A DNA stretch of 64,000 nucleotides from Propionispora sp. 2/2-37 (GTDB lineage Bacteria > Bacillota > Negativicutes > Propionisporales > Propionisporaceae). A program made the translations under genes and the position numbers. The stretch covers positions 120,170 to 184,169 of the forward strand of contig NZ_CYSP01000011.1 in assembly GCF_001298735.1 (NCBI RefSeq), in the 5' to 3' direction. Below, in pieces: positions 8,795 through 16,630 of this stretch (its first letter is position 1; each line of letters begins with the position of its first letter). The notes below the pieces were generated by a model. It was not told the DNA's origin. It was given only the letters and a program-made list of their open reading frames with translations, and searched no databases.

Positions 8795-9085
8795 ATGTAC
8801 GATTTCGGAATGAGATTAAGAAAATTACGGGAAGATAAGAAATTAACACAGATACAGGTGGCCAAGCGCTTAAACCTGCATAAATCCAGTATATATGGCT
8901 ATGAAAACAATATCAGAACACCCTCTTTAGAGGTACTTAGCCAATTGGCCTTGTTCTACGGCGTAACGACCGATTATCTGCTTGGCCATGAAAATAGGCG
9001 TATTATTTGTGTTGACGGTCTTACAGAAAGGCAAATGGAAATTATAAATATATTACTGCTGGAGTTCAAGCAGGGAAAAGCTTAA
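8795..9085 (+). CDS. Xre/Cro-type helix-turn-helix regulator
   Basis: 96 residues. The HTH_3 domain occupies residues 6-62: FGMRLRKLREDKKLTQIQVA, then LHKSSIYGYENNIRTPSLEV and YGVTTDYLLGHE. This is the SinR/Xre DNA-binding fold. The short C-terminal tail is probably for dimerisation. ATG 8795 is chosen because GGGGGGA precedes it by four bases; an upstream in-frame ATG at 8759 lies next to the likely transcription start and has no ribosome site. It probably represses its own promoter and the divergent small gene. A strong terminator follows. Confidence 0.85.
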   Translation: MYDFGMRLRKLREDKKLTQIQVAKRLNLHKSSIYGYENNIRTPSLEVLSQLALFYGVTTDYLLGHENRRIICVDGLTERQMEIINILLLEFKQGKA

Positions 9086-9098
9086 AATTGTCTAGGTT

Positions 9099-9143
9099 TC
9101 ATAAAATAAAACTGGCCGTTTCTCGGCCAGTTTTATTTTATGA
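9099..9143 (+). terminator. Terminator of the Xre-type regulator gene
   Basis: A 20-base perfect stem (9099-9118 with 9124-9143) closes on TTTCT. Its right arm is T-rich (CGGCCAG then TTTTATTTTA). It sits 14 bases after the stop codon. Confidence 0.8.
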
Positions 9144-9198
9144 CTGTCGATTAATCATCGACATAGGTTGAAGCAAGATCGACGGTTAATCGACAGTC
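9142..9198. repeat. Inverted repeat beside the terminator
   Basis: GACTGTCGATTAA (9142-9154) pairs perfectly with TTAATCGACAGTC (9186-9198) across 31 bases, which themselves contain ATCGAC repeats. It lies between two genes that converge. It could be an operator or a second terminator. Confidence 0.5.
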
Positions 9199-9253
9199 TG
9201 AGAGAGGCACCTAAACGGAGCTTTTATGCACCGCCCTTTTTCCTCTCCCCAAA

Positions 9254-9862
9254 TCAATCCCGCCGCTTTCTTTCAACTGTCGCAACCTTATGGAAAACGT
9301 TATCGCCAAAATCAGGTTCCCGTGGCTTCTGCTTATTCCGCTGCTGCTCCGGCTCTACCAGGTTTTCCGCCAAGGATTGCACCACACTTAGCAGATATTC
9401 ATAGTCTCTTTTGTTTACTGTTTGAAATTCTTCTTTCACTAAAAAACCAAACTGCCCGTTAGGTTCAATAGTACCCCACTCTACCTCCTCGGCACTGGCT
9501 ATGCCTGCCTGGCGCAGTTCCATCTCCAGCTGTTGTACAGTCACCCGTACCCGTTTTAAATTGTCCCACCGTATGTTTCCGTCTTCAATTAACAGCACCG
9601 GTTCACCTGTAAAGATTTTCTTCAAGAGAGGAATCCGGATTTCCAAATATTCGATAAGGACCAGTGTCAATACGGCTATGGTAACTACCGCAAAAGTGCC
9701 GCTCAATTCCCTGCCGACAAGAGGCTCAATCAGCACAGTTCCCACCGCCAGCATAACCACCGTTTGGGCAACAGTCATCTGCGACAGTGATTTACGTCCG
9801 GCAACGCGCAAAATCAATGTGCCGTAAAGAATGGTCAAAATGGTTTTCCATGACAAATCCAT
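9254..9862 (-). CDS. DUF421 (YetF-type) membrane protein
   Basis: 202 residues. It has three N-terminal hydrophobic segments, then the family core LRVAGRKSLSQMT, VAVGTV-like and PLLKKIFTGEPVLLIEDGNIRWDNLKRVRVT. These mark DUF421, typified by Bacillus YetF/YrbG/YkjA, whose soluble domains have been linked to spore-germination complexes and membrane redox. I set the start at ATG 9862 because AGGAGG lies eight bases upstream; the ATG at 9880 is part of that site. The C terminus is charged and lysine/arginine-rich. Confidence 0.85.
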   Translation of the reverse strand: MDLSWKTILTILYGTLILRVAGRKSLSQMTVAQTVVMLAVGTVLIEPLVGRELSGTFAVVTIAVLTLVLIEYLEIRIPLLKKIFTGEPVLLIEDGNIRWDNLKRVRVTVQQLEMELRQAGIASAEEVEWGTIEPNGQFGFLVKEEFQTVNKRDYEYLLSVVQSLAENLVEPEQQRNKQKPREPDFGDNVFHKVATVERKRRD

Positions 9863-9937
9863 TCCAACGTCCTCCTTCACTTTGCTTACAATAGTATGCC
9901 GCGCTGCCGCCAGAATCTATCCTGCCGCAATCATACC

Positions 9938-9966
9938 GAAGAGGCAGCCAACAGCCGGCTGCCTCT
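9938..9966. terminator. Hairpin between msrB and the DUF421 gene
   Basis: A perfect 11-base stem (9938-9948 with 9956-9966) over a seven-base loop lies 50 bases after the msrB stop. It has no T-tract. Confidence 0.5.
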
Positions 9967-10016
9967 TCTGCTGTCTTGGGTTCCGTACATAAACTGTCTA
10001 TTGCCGCTTAGTCCGA

Positions 10017-10490
10017 TTAAACACCAGGCCGTTCTTCCTTTTCAGTAAATAAAGCCCTATACTCCCCATATCCCTCTGCCTCCAGTTTGGCCAGCGGGAT
10101 AAACCGCAGCGCCGCTGAATTGATGCAATAGCGCAGACCTGTCGGTTCCGGTCCGTCCGGAAACACATGCCCCAGATGGGAATTAGCTTTTTTGCTGCGC
10201 ACTTCGGTGCGGAGCATAAAATGACTGCGGTCTTCCCGTTTTACCAGTCGCTGCGCCGCCAGTGGTTTGGAGAAACTCGGCCAGCCGCAGCCGGAATCAA
10301 ATTTATCCAGCGAACTAAACAAGGGCTCGCCGGATACAACATCAACATAAATACCCGCTTCCCGATGATTCCAGTATTCATTTTGAAAAGGCGGTTCGGT
10401 AGCACTGTTCTGAGTCACTTCATACTGTATCTTGGTAAGCTTTTGACGCAGTTTTTCCTTCTTTTCCCTGTCCCCGTCTTCTTTTTCCAT
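10017..10490 (-). CDS. msrB: Peptide-methionine (R)-S-oxide reductase
   Basis: 157 residues. The SelR fold motifs are clear: [49 protein letters not shown] and the catalytic segment [11 protein letters not shown], where the cysteine reduces methionine-R-sulfoxide. The two C-x2-C zinc pairs of many MsrB proteins are absent, so this is the zinc-free form. An unusually charged 20-residue N-terminal extension ([15 protein letters not shown]) precedes the domain; there is no signal peptide. Role: repair of oxidised methionine in the cytoplasm. Confidence 0.95.
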   Translation of the reverse strand: MEKEDGDREKKEKLRQKLTKIQYEVTQNSATEPPFQNEYWNHREAGIYVDVVSGEPLFSSLDKFDSGCGWPSFSKPLAAQRLVKREDRSHFMLRTEVRSKKANSHLGHVFPDGPEPTGLRYCINSAALRFIPLAKLEAEGYGEYRALFTEKEERPGV

Positions 10491-10646
10491 AGCAACACCC
10501 CCGCAGAAAATACTACTCTTATTATACCACAGCCTTTTATAAAACCATTCGTTACTAATTCACTATAAGATAATTATTATTAATTAATAAATGCACTTGA
10601 TATTTTATGAAATAACTGGTAAAATATTAAACAACAAGATAATTAT

Positions 10647-10701
10647 AAGCCTGCGTCAGGCTTCAGTATATACATACAAAACCGAGTATACTAATGTATA
10701 T
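10647..10701. promoter_or_regulatory. Hairpin and dyad before the nitroreductase gene
   Basis: AAGCCTG-CGT-CAGGCTT (10647-10663) forms a small perfect hairpin. ATATACAT (10668-10675) is repeated inverted as ATGTATAT (10694-10701). Both lie within 80 bases upstream of the start and could be operator sites. Confidence 0.4.
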
Positions 10702-10726
10702 CCAAATGACAGGAGGAAGACAAAGT

Positions 10727-11326
10727 ATGGATAAAAATTTTTCGACCGCTGTGAAAGACAGAAGAACATTTTACAGTATAGGCAAAGACGTAGCCATTAC
10801 CGATATACGCATCCAGGAAATCATTCATGAAGCGGTAAAGCATGCCCCTTCCGCTTTTAATTCCCAAAGTGCCCGCGTTATTCTTCTCTTAGGCGGCCAG
10901 CATGACCAATTATGGGATATTACCAAAGAAACGTTAAGAAAGGTGGTACCGGCCGATAAATTTGGACCGACGGAAGAAAAGATCAATTCTTTCCGCCGCG
11001 GCTATGGTTCGGTGCTCTTCTTTGAGGATACCGCAGTAGTGGAAAGCCTGCAAAAACAATTTCCGCTGTACAAAGATAACTTCCCCATATGGTCGCAGCA
11101 GTCATCCGGCATGCTGCAGTACATCATCTGGACAGCGTTGGAAATTGACGGTTTGGGAGTTTCTCTGCAGCATTACAACCCCTTGATCGATAACGAAGTT
11201 AAGCAAACCTGGAACATCCCCGACAACTGGAAGCTAATTGCTCAAATGCCGTTCGGTAAACCCACAGCAAAACCCGACGCCAAGGAGTTTAGCCCGTTGG
11301 AAGACCGCATAAAAATTTATAAGTAA
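10727..11326 (+). CDS. Nitroreductase-family FMN oxidoreductase (Frm2/HBN1-like)
   Basis: 199 residues. It opens with a typical nitroreductase N terminus (VKDRRTFYSIG) and continues with APSAFNSQSARVILL, which contacts FMN. The middle YGSVLFFEDTAVVESLQKQF and QSSGMLQYIIWTALEIDGLG blocks match the Frm2/HBN1 branch found in fungi and Firmicutes, which reduces nitroaromatics and affects fatty-acid or redox signalling. ATG 10727 follows AGGAGG by nine bases; the in-frame ATG 33 bases upstream has none. It is monocistronic, ending at a shared convergent terminator. Confidence 0.87.
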   Translation: MDKNFSTAVKDRRTFYSIGKDVAITDIRIQEIIHEAVKHAPSAFNSQSARVILLLGGQHDQLWDITKETLRKVVPADKFGPTEEKINSFRRGYGSVLFFEDTAVVESLQKQFPLYKDNFPIWSQQSSGMLQYIIWTALEIDGLGVSLQHYNPLIDNEVKQTWNIPDNWKLIAQMPFGKPTAKPDAKEFSPLEDRIKIYK

Positions 11327-11327
11327 G

Positions 11328-11362
11328 AAAGGACCTGATCTCCCTGTGAGATCAGGTCCTTT
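11328..11362. terminator. Bidirectional terminator
   Basis: AAAGGACCTGATCTC pairs perfectly over CCTGT with GAGATCAGGTCCTTT, between convergent genes ending at 11326 and 11367. A- and T-rich ends suit termination in both directions. Confidence 0.85.
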
Positions 11363-11366
11363 ATGT

Positions 11367-12308
11367 TTATCTTGCTGCCCGCGCCAGTGTTTTTCGCTGC
11401 TCCAGATTAGCCAGCAAAATAGCCAGCAGCGTTAGCAGTCCGCCTACAAGCTGGCTGGGAAAAACCCGCTCGCCTAATACCAGGTACCCGCTTACGACGC
11501 CGACAACAGGAATTACATTCAGATAAAGGGTGGTAATGGCGACATCCAGTCTCTTCAAGACATAAATGTATAAAACATAGCAGATCACCGAACAAAAAAC
11601 AGCCAAAAATACCACATGGCATAAGGCCAGCAGGGAAAATGGCTGCCAGTCTTTGTATTCGGTCAACGATAAGGGAATAAGACACAGAGTGCCGAAAAAA
11701 GTCTGATAGGTCGTCAACACTACGCCGGAATACCTGCCCTGTAGCGATTTATTCAACAGGGTATATACCGCCCAGGATAACATAGCTCCTACAATCAGTA
11801 AATTCCCCTGAAAATTGGTGGAATTAAAATCCAGTTCGCCATTGGCCGTAACCGACAAGTAACTGCCGGCAATTCCAATAAACACACCGCATAATTTAAC
11901 CGCGGATATTCTACTGCGAAAAACCAGTACATCCAGACCAATCGTAATGATCGGTACAAGCGCAACGATTAGCGAGGCATTGGCCGCCGTCGACAGTCTG
12001 ACTCCCATGTTTTCAAAGTAGAAGTATAGAGTAATGCCAAAAATACCGCCTAACACCATACGCGGTATATCGCTCCTGGCTAATGAGGCGTCCGGCTCGA
12101 GACGCCTCATGGCTACCCACAGCAGCAGCGATGCCATAGTAAACCGCAGCAAAGCCATAGTAACGGGCGGTATCTCACTTACGGCTATTTTAATGCTGAT
12201 AAAGGAAACTCCCCAGAATAACGCTACGATACTCATGACCACATTGGCGATCAATATTTCATTTTTCCGGCAGTTTAGCCACTGCCCCGGTTTTACGGCC
12301 TGTTTCAT
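11367..12308 (-). CDS. DMT-superfamily transporter (EamA type)
   Basis: 313 residues with ten predicted membrane segments in two EamA repeats. These run from MSIVALFWGVSFISIKIAVSE, with PPVTMALLRFTMASLLLW, to VVSGYLVLGERVFPSQLVGG. Family members export amino acids and other metabolites. ATG 12308 is chosen because AGGAG precedes it and the first membrane helix follows directly; the much longer open frame upstream lacks any transporter content and overlaps the AraC gene. It lies 107 bases downstream of an AraC-type regulator on the same strand, a common regulator-exporter pairing. Confidence 0.88.
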   Translation of the reverse strand: MKQAVKPGQWLNCRKNEILIANVVMSIVALFWGVSFISIKIAVSEIPPVTMALLRFTMASLLLWVAMRRLEPDASLARSDIPRMVLGGIFGITLYFYFENMGVRLSTAANASLIVALVPIITIGLDVLVFRSRISAVKLCGVFIGIAGSYLSVTANGELDFNSTNFQGNLLIVGAMLSWAVYTLLNKSLQGRYSGVVLTTYQTFFGTLCLIPLSLTEYKDWQPFSLLALCHVVFLAVFCSVICYVLYIYVLKRLDVAITTLYLNVIPVVGVVSGYLVLGERVFPSQLVGGLLTLLAILLANLEQRKTLARAAR

Positions 12309-12414
12309 TGTCACAACTCCTATCGATGTCCATATCTCACCATTATAGTCTGCCGGTCCCTGTCTGTATTGTAAAAAATTGCTGTTACGCAAGGATATCA
12401 TCAATAAAAACGTC

Positions 12415-13209
12415 CTAGGACAGTTGCTGGTACTTGTCCGGTGTAGTGCCGGTATAACTTTTAAAAGCCTTGTTAAAATGACTTTGGTCATAGAAGCCGG
12501 CCTCATAGGCAACAGCGGCCGCCGCCCGCTGTTTGCGCAGTTCCTGTTTGGCATAGTTAATCCGCAGCAGCAGTTGGTAAGCATGCGGCGGAATATAAAA
12601 CTGCCGTTTAAACATCCGGAGCAGGTAGAACTTATTTAACCCCGCTACGCTTTCCAACTCCGCCAGCGTAATCTTTTCCAAAAAATGCTCTTGAATATAG
12701 GCTTGGATTACTTTCATTTTTTTCTGCTCATTTGGCAACAGCCGCCTTTCCTGGCCGCTGTTTTGCAGCACTTCGGCAAACAATGACAACATACTCGTTT
12801 CTCTCGCCAGCGTATCGGCCGGGCATTGAAAATTTGCCAATAAACGGTTGATTCTGGTGAGGCTTTTTGCCTCTGAAACAACTCTTACCAGCGGCTGTAC
12901 CGGCCTGTCCTGCAGATTGCGTTCAAACCAGCCGGCCTGTACAAACAGCATACGATATCGCCATGGACGCCCGCTTTCCGGATTGCAGGCATGAACCACA
13001 TTCGGCGGAATCAGCACCAGATTGTTTTTCTCCACCGGCACAGTGCGCTCTTCAACCCACAGCAACGTTTTACCCTGATCGATAATCCCGAGGGAATATT
13101 CTTCATGTATATGTTTTTTATAAGAAAGTTCATTAACGGAATGACATCGTTTAAATTCAAATAACGGTAGCCCTTCATCCCGGTAAAAATGTACACTGCC
13201 CACAGGCAT
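12415..13209 (-). CDS. AraC-family regulator with cupin sensor domain
   Basis: About 264 residues. The N-terminal AraC-ligand cupin contains HIHEEYSLGIIDQGKT and NLVLIPPNVVHACNPE. The C-terminal double helix-turn-helix has ITLAELESVAGLNKFYLLRMFKRQ and EAGFYDQSHFNKAFKSYTGTTPDKY. The start is uncertain: GTG 13212, ATG 13209 and GTG 13203 all follow AAAGGG closely. It probably senses a small metabolite and controls the downstream DMT exporter. Confidence 0.9.
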   Translation of the reverse strand: MPVGSVHFYRDEGLPLFEFKRCHSVNELSYKKHIHEEYSLGIIDQGKTLLWVEERTVPVEKNNLVLIPPNVVHACNPESGRPWRYRMLFVQAGWFERNLQDRPVQPLVRVVSEAKSLTRINRLLANFQCPADTLARETSMLSLFAEVLQNSGQERRLLPNEQKKMKVIQAYIQEHFLEKITLAELESVAGLNKFYLLRMFKRQFYIPPHAYQLLLRINYAKQELRKQRAAAAVAYEAGFYDQSHFNKAFKSYTGTTPDKYQQLS

Positions 13210-13337
13210 CACCCTTTATACTATACCACGCCGGCTTTTAAAATCACACTATTTTCGTCCGGCTTCCGCGTTAGCTGCCTCGCATATTTATTACGGTTTA
13301 GGGTAAGCTATAGTAAAATCACTAGGGAGGAAACTAC

Positions 13338-13835
13338 ATGGCACTGCAATTGACCCAAAAAGAAAAACAATTACTGCAGGACCAAATAACCCATGAAGAA
13401 GTCTGTATAAAAAAATACCAGCAGGGTGCCCAGCAAGCCAGCGATCCGAAACTGAAACAATTATTTCAATCCTACGCCCAGCAGGAACAGCAGCATTTGA
13501 CAACCATTAACTCCATACTCAGCGGTCGGGTGCCGCTAATGAACCAAAGCGGGCAACAGGGGCAGCAGGCACAATCGCAGCAAAGCGCAACACAAAACAA
13601 GGCATCCGCACAAGCTTCCGGTTCTTCGCCGGCAGCCAGTCAGGCCGATGCCGCATTATGCCAGGATATGCTGATGACCGAAAAATACGTTTCCGGCGCC
13701 TATGATACCGCTATTTTTGAATTCACCGATACCAATGTCCGTCAGGCATTAAACCACATTCAAAAAGAGGAGCAGGAACACGGCGAGGGGATTTCCAGCT
13801 ACCTGCAGAGCAACGGTATGTACAACGTCCAGTAA
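13338..13835 (+). CDS. cotF: CotF-type spore coat protein
   Basis: 165 residues. Two ferritin-like helical segments (LTQKEKQLLQDQITHEEVCI and LCQDMLMTEKYVSGAYDTAI) are separated by a glutamine/serine/alanine-rich linker. This is the Coat_F pattern; such proteins are deposited in the spore coat. GGGAGG precedes the ATG. It is followed 20 bases later by a spore SASP gene, so the two probably form a sporulation operon. It is good evidence that the host makes endospores. Confidence 0.85.
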   Translation: MALQLTQKEKQLLQDQITHEEVCIKKYQQGAQQASDPKLKQLFQSYAQQEQQHLTTINSILSGRVPLMNQSGQQGQQAQSQQSATQNKASAQASGSSPAASQADAALCQDMLMTEKYVSGAYDTAIFEFTDTNVRQALNHIQKEEQEHGEGISSYLQSNGMYNVQ

Positions 13836-13855
13836 TAAACAGGAGGTCATGTGCT

Positions 13856-14047
13856 TTGGATGCTAACCGCGCTGAACAAATTATGAACTCTCCCGCTATT
13901 ATCGGCGTTCAATACCGGAATAATGATGTCTGGATTGAAGATGTCGATAAGGAGACCAATACGGCTCATGTAACCTATTTGGAAAAACGCAATACCCTGC
14001 ACGTCAGTATCGACCAGCTCATCGAAACCGGGCCGGTAAAACAGTAA
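13856..14047 (+). CDS. sspH: Small acid-soluble spore protein, H type (TTG start)
   Basis: 63 residues beginning LDANRAEQIMNSPAIIGVQY, then VWIEDVDKETNTAHV and a C-terminal LIETG. This matches the SspH family (M-D-x-x-R-A-x-x-I, V-x-Y, V-x-I-x-x-V). No ATG or GTG fits; TTG 13856 lies nine bases after AGGAGG. H-type SASPs are minor core proteins expressed in the forespore. It is cotranscribed with cotF, with a terminator immediately downstream. Confidence 0.82.
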   Translation: MDANRAEQIMNSPAIIGVQYRNNDVWIEDVDKETNTAHVTYLEKRNTLHVSIDQLIETGPVKQ

Positions 14048-14064
14048 AAAGGCATATCGCACTA

Positions 14065-14100
14065 CAACCAGGTAGGAGACAACCCACCTGGTTGTTTTTT
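14065..14100 (+). terminator. Terminator of the cotF-sspH operon
   Basis: CAACCAGGT (14065-14073) and ACCTGGTTG (14086-14094) are followed directly by six T residues. Confidence 0.9.
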
Positions 14101-14774
14101 CAGGTCCGTACGACAGAAGCCAGTAAAGGCAGTTTTCCCTCCATCGCCAGCCTCAAGCGGCATTCAACCTCATCCCAGTTAATAATATCCACCAAAGAAC
14201 GGACATACCTTTCCCGGTTGTTCTGATAATCCAGATAATAGGCATGTTCCCAGGCATCCAGGACCAGGATGGGAATGGAGCCCCACTGGGTCAGGTTTTG
14301 GTGCTTTTCGGCATTTAAAATCTCCAAAGCATTCCAGGCTGGATTCCAGACGAGGATTCCCCAGCCTGATGCTTCCACTTTGATGGTTGCCTGGATCAGT
14401 TGTTCCATAAAAGCATCAAAGTGTTTAAACCGGCTGGTAATCTTTTTAAGAGTCAGCGGTCCGGGTTCGCTCTCCAGACCGCAGGGAGCCAGTATCGTCC
14501 AGTATATGCTGTGCAATATATGCCCGGAACCCTGAAAAGCCAATTCATTTTCCCAATATTTAATATAAGAATAATCATTTTGCTGTCTGGCTTCCGCCAA
14601 TTTAATTTCCGCCTGATTTAACCCTTCCACATAAGCCAAATGATGCCGGTCGTGATGAATTCTGAGCGTTTCTTCACTAATGACCGGGACCAGGGCATCA
14701 TAGGGATAAGGCAGCGGCGGCAGGCGATGCCTGCCAATCGGAACACGTTTGCCGGTTGTTTGATCTAGGGGCAC
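14100..14774 (-). CDS. sod: Iron/manganese superoxide dismutase family protein
   Basis: 224 residues. All four metal ligands can be seen: the first His in RIHHDRHH (residue 40), the His of HILHSIYW, and Asp and His in LVLDAWEHAYY. The WGILVWNP block replaces the usual W-G-W/S-L. The protein carries a proline-rich N-terminal extension. The gene resembles the spore-associated SodF/SodA variants of Bacillus, and its position beside spore genes hints at a role in coat cross-linking. It could equally be a general superoxide detoxification enzyme. Confidence 0.9.
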   Translation of the reverse strand: MPLDQTTGKRVPIGRHRLPPLPYPYDALVPVISEETLRIHHDRHHLAYVEGLNQAEIKLAEARQQNDYSYIKYWENELAFQGSGHILHSIYWTILAPCGLESEPGPLTLKKITSRFKHFDAFMEQLIQATIKVEASGWGILVWNPAWNALEILNAEKHQNLTQWGSIPILVLDAWEHAYYLDYQNNRERYVRSLVDIINWDEVECRLRLAMEGKLPLLASVVRT

Positions 14775-14849
14775 GTTGTAACAACCTCCTCATCGTCAGT
14801 GTAGCAGCACTTTACTATTAGGTTATTACCGGACCCGGGTATTGGTTAC

Positions 14850-14880
14850 AAAAAAAAGAAAGCCGCCTGCGGCTGCTTTC
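14850..14880 (-). terminator. Terminator of cheX
   Basis: AGCCGC (14861-14866) pairs with GCGGCT (14869-14874). In the leftward direction a run of TTTCTTTTTTTT follows. It lies five bases after the stop. Confidence 0.85.
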
Positions 14881-14884
14881 GCGC

Positions 14885-15340
14885 TTAGTTTACCCCTATG
14901 CCAATTTGAAAAGGTTGATTATCGGCCAGCATTTCAAATACGATACAACTGCCGTTGCAAACCTTAAACTGTGAAGTAGACTGTGACAACGCCGGCGGAG
15001 CCAGTTGAATCGCCATTCCTTCATTATTTAAAGCGTTGGCGGCATTGGCGGCAACCATATTCGCCATTTCACAAAGGGCACTTTGCGCCATGGAATCCAA
15101 TTGATTCACAGCAGCCCCCATCATAATCGTAGAAGATAATCCCCTGGCCGCTTCCACGGTCATATTGAAAACAACATTGCCGGTGACCTGATTGGCCAAA
15201 CCTACATTAATGGTAACGCCTAACGCCTCAATATATTGATCCTTGGGAAAAACCTTGGTCCGTTCCACGGTTTTAAACCCCAGTTGCGGTAATACGCTTG
15301 ATATAGCGGCAATAAACGGATTCACAAAACTTGCGTCCAT
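14885..15340 (-). CDS. cheX: CheX-like CheY-P phosphatase family protein
   Basis: 151 residues. It begins DASFVNPFIAAISSVLPQLG, a typical CheX opening. It contains the signature ALCEMANMVAANAANAL with the catalytic Glu and Asn (E-x-x-N) that hydrolyse phospho-CheY. Family members end excitation in chemotaxis or other response-regulator circuits. It is a lone gene with its own terminator; no other chemotaxis genes are in the window, so its partner response regulator is unknown. Confidence 0.85.
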   Translation of the reverse strand: MDASFVNPFIAAISSVLPQLGFKTVERTKVFPKDQYIEALGVTINVGLANQVTGNVVFNMTVEAARGLSSTIMMGAAVNQLDSMAQSALCEMANMVAANAANALNNEGMAIQLAPPALSQSTSQFKVCNGSCIVFEMLADNQPFQIGIGVN

Positions 15341-15477
15341 ACATCGTTCTCCTTCCCCGGCGTGTTACATAGTGCCATATTAATATTTTCGTAAATAATT
15401 TAGTAACTATTAATGAGACTGGAAGTATATTTATATAGTACCCAGGTCCTAAAGATCAGCCCTGACAAGCAGAATTA

Positions 15478-15515
15478 AGGCCCGTAATCTTTTTATACGT
15501 AAAAATTACGGGCCT
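15478..15515. terminator. Hairpin between HD hydrolase and cheX genes
   Basis: AGGCCCGTAA pairs with TTACGGGCCT, and an inner TTTTTA/TAAAAA stem closes a TACG loop. It is placed 108 bases after the 15623 gene end. It may terminate that transcript. Confidence 0.6.
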
Positions 15516-15622
15516 CTGCATGGTATGGTCTCCGGAATAACGGACGACAGCTGGAACAGCAGGTTTCAGGAAATAAAATTATCGCACTATCCTGGAATCA
15601 GTTGAATTGATCCGGATAGATA

Positions 15623-16219
15623 TCAGCGGCGCAAAATTCCCCTGGTCACCGCATCCTCAACAATATGCCGAACATATTCCCACAAAGCCGGTGCAGTTTT
15701 CTCCAGAACGGCATAACGCTCATAGACCTTAGCGCTGGTCACACCCGGCTTTTGCCAGGTATGGCCGGCAGTATGCATATTCAGCAACAGCGGTTCCAGC
15801 CGGTCAAGACACGCGGCAAAACGGGCTTCGGACGTTGCCATTTCCTCAAATTCATCCCATAATTCCCGTATCTCCCGGCTTTGATCGGCAGGCAAAAGCT
15901 GAAACAACCGTTCGGCTGCCTTTAATTCCCTCTCCCGTTTATCCAGGTTGGCCTTTTCGTCATAGCAGAAAGTATCCCCGGCGTCGATTTCCACCAGATC
16001 GTGGATAAGGACCATCTTTATCACTTTGAGAACATCCAATGCAGCCGCCGTTACCGCATATTCGGACAACAAGACCGCCATAACAGCTAAATGCCAGGAA
16101 TGTTCCGCGTCATTTTCATTCCGCTTGGCCCCGGTGATTACGCTTTGCCGGAGCACCTGTTTCAATTTATCGATCTCCACAATAAATTCCATTTGTTTGT
16201 TCAAGCGCTCGCTTATCAA
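15623..16219 (-). CDS. HD-domain hydrolase (YfbR/HDDC2-like 5'-nucleotidase)
   Basis: 198 residues. It has KRNENDAEHSWHLAVMAVLLSE, then LIHDLVEIDAGDTFCYD. The latter is the HD metal site with the extra E-x-x-x-G-D typical of YfbR and HDDC2. These enzymes dephosphorylate deoxynucleoside monophosphates. The C-terminal half is helical and lacks other domains. It is transcribed alone. Confidence 0.82.
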   Translation of the reverse strand: MISERLNKQMEFIVEIDKLKQVLRQSVITGAKRNENDAEHSWHLAVMAVLLSEYAVTAAALDVLKVIKMVLIHDLVEIDAGDTFCYDEKANLDKRERELKAAERLFQLLPADQSREIRELWDEFEEMATSEARFAACLDRLEPLLLNMHTAGHTWQKPGVTSAKVYERYAVLEKTAPALWEYVRHIVEDAVTRGILRR

Positions 16220-16329
16220 TTAAAATCGCCATCCTTGTATCCTTTTTAACCTGTTTCTTAAATTAAAATACCGCCTTCGGGCGCAAAATCCTGCTATGTG
16301 AAAACAAGTATTATTTTTACCGCAGGACA

Positions 16330-16524
16330 TTAGCCATACTGTGCGGACTGCTTAACGATGCCGTCGAACAAAATCTCGTTGAAGCCTGAGGCCATTTTAA
16401 TTTTATTTGGATTTTCTATCATAATCAGGAAAAAATCCACATAGTATTTATAAGCCCCCAATTTTTGAATTATATTGATTCTTCCATCTTTTGGTTTATA
16501 ATAAAAGTATGCACATTTGTTCAT
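16330..16524 (-). other. Doubtful 64-codon open frame in the hppA upstream region
   Basis: The interval between the HD gene and hppA (16220-16630) holds one leftward frame of 64 codons (starts MNKCAYFYYKPKDG). No ribosome site precedes it, composition shifts from AT-rich to GC-richer inside it, and I recognise no family. It may be a gene remnant. A TGTAT..ATACA dyad near 16595 could belong to the hppA promoter. Confidence 0.25.
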
Positions 16525-16630
16525 TTTGGCAAAGTAAACTAACTCTACTCAGACTGCTGTATCTTTACATCGCATACACCGGACAATGCTCCCTGTATGA
16601 TAAATACATCGCAAAAAGGAGTGGTAATCA

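Noticed and set aside
12309..12584. Upstream extension of the DMT transporter frame
   Set aside because: The extra 92 residues have no transporter content, overlap the AraC gene on the same strand and lack a ribosome site before the first ATG.
16330..16524. 64-codon ORF as a gene
   Set aside because: No ribosome site, mixed composition and no recognisable family; kept only as a doubtful entry.
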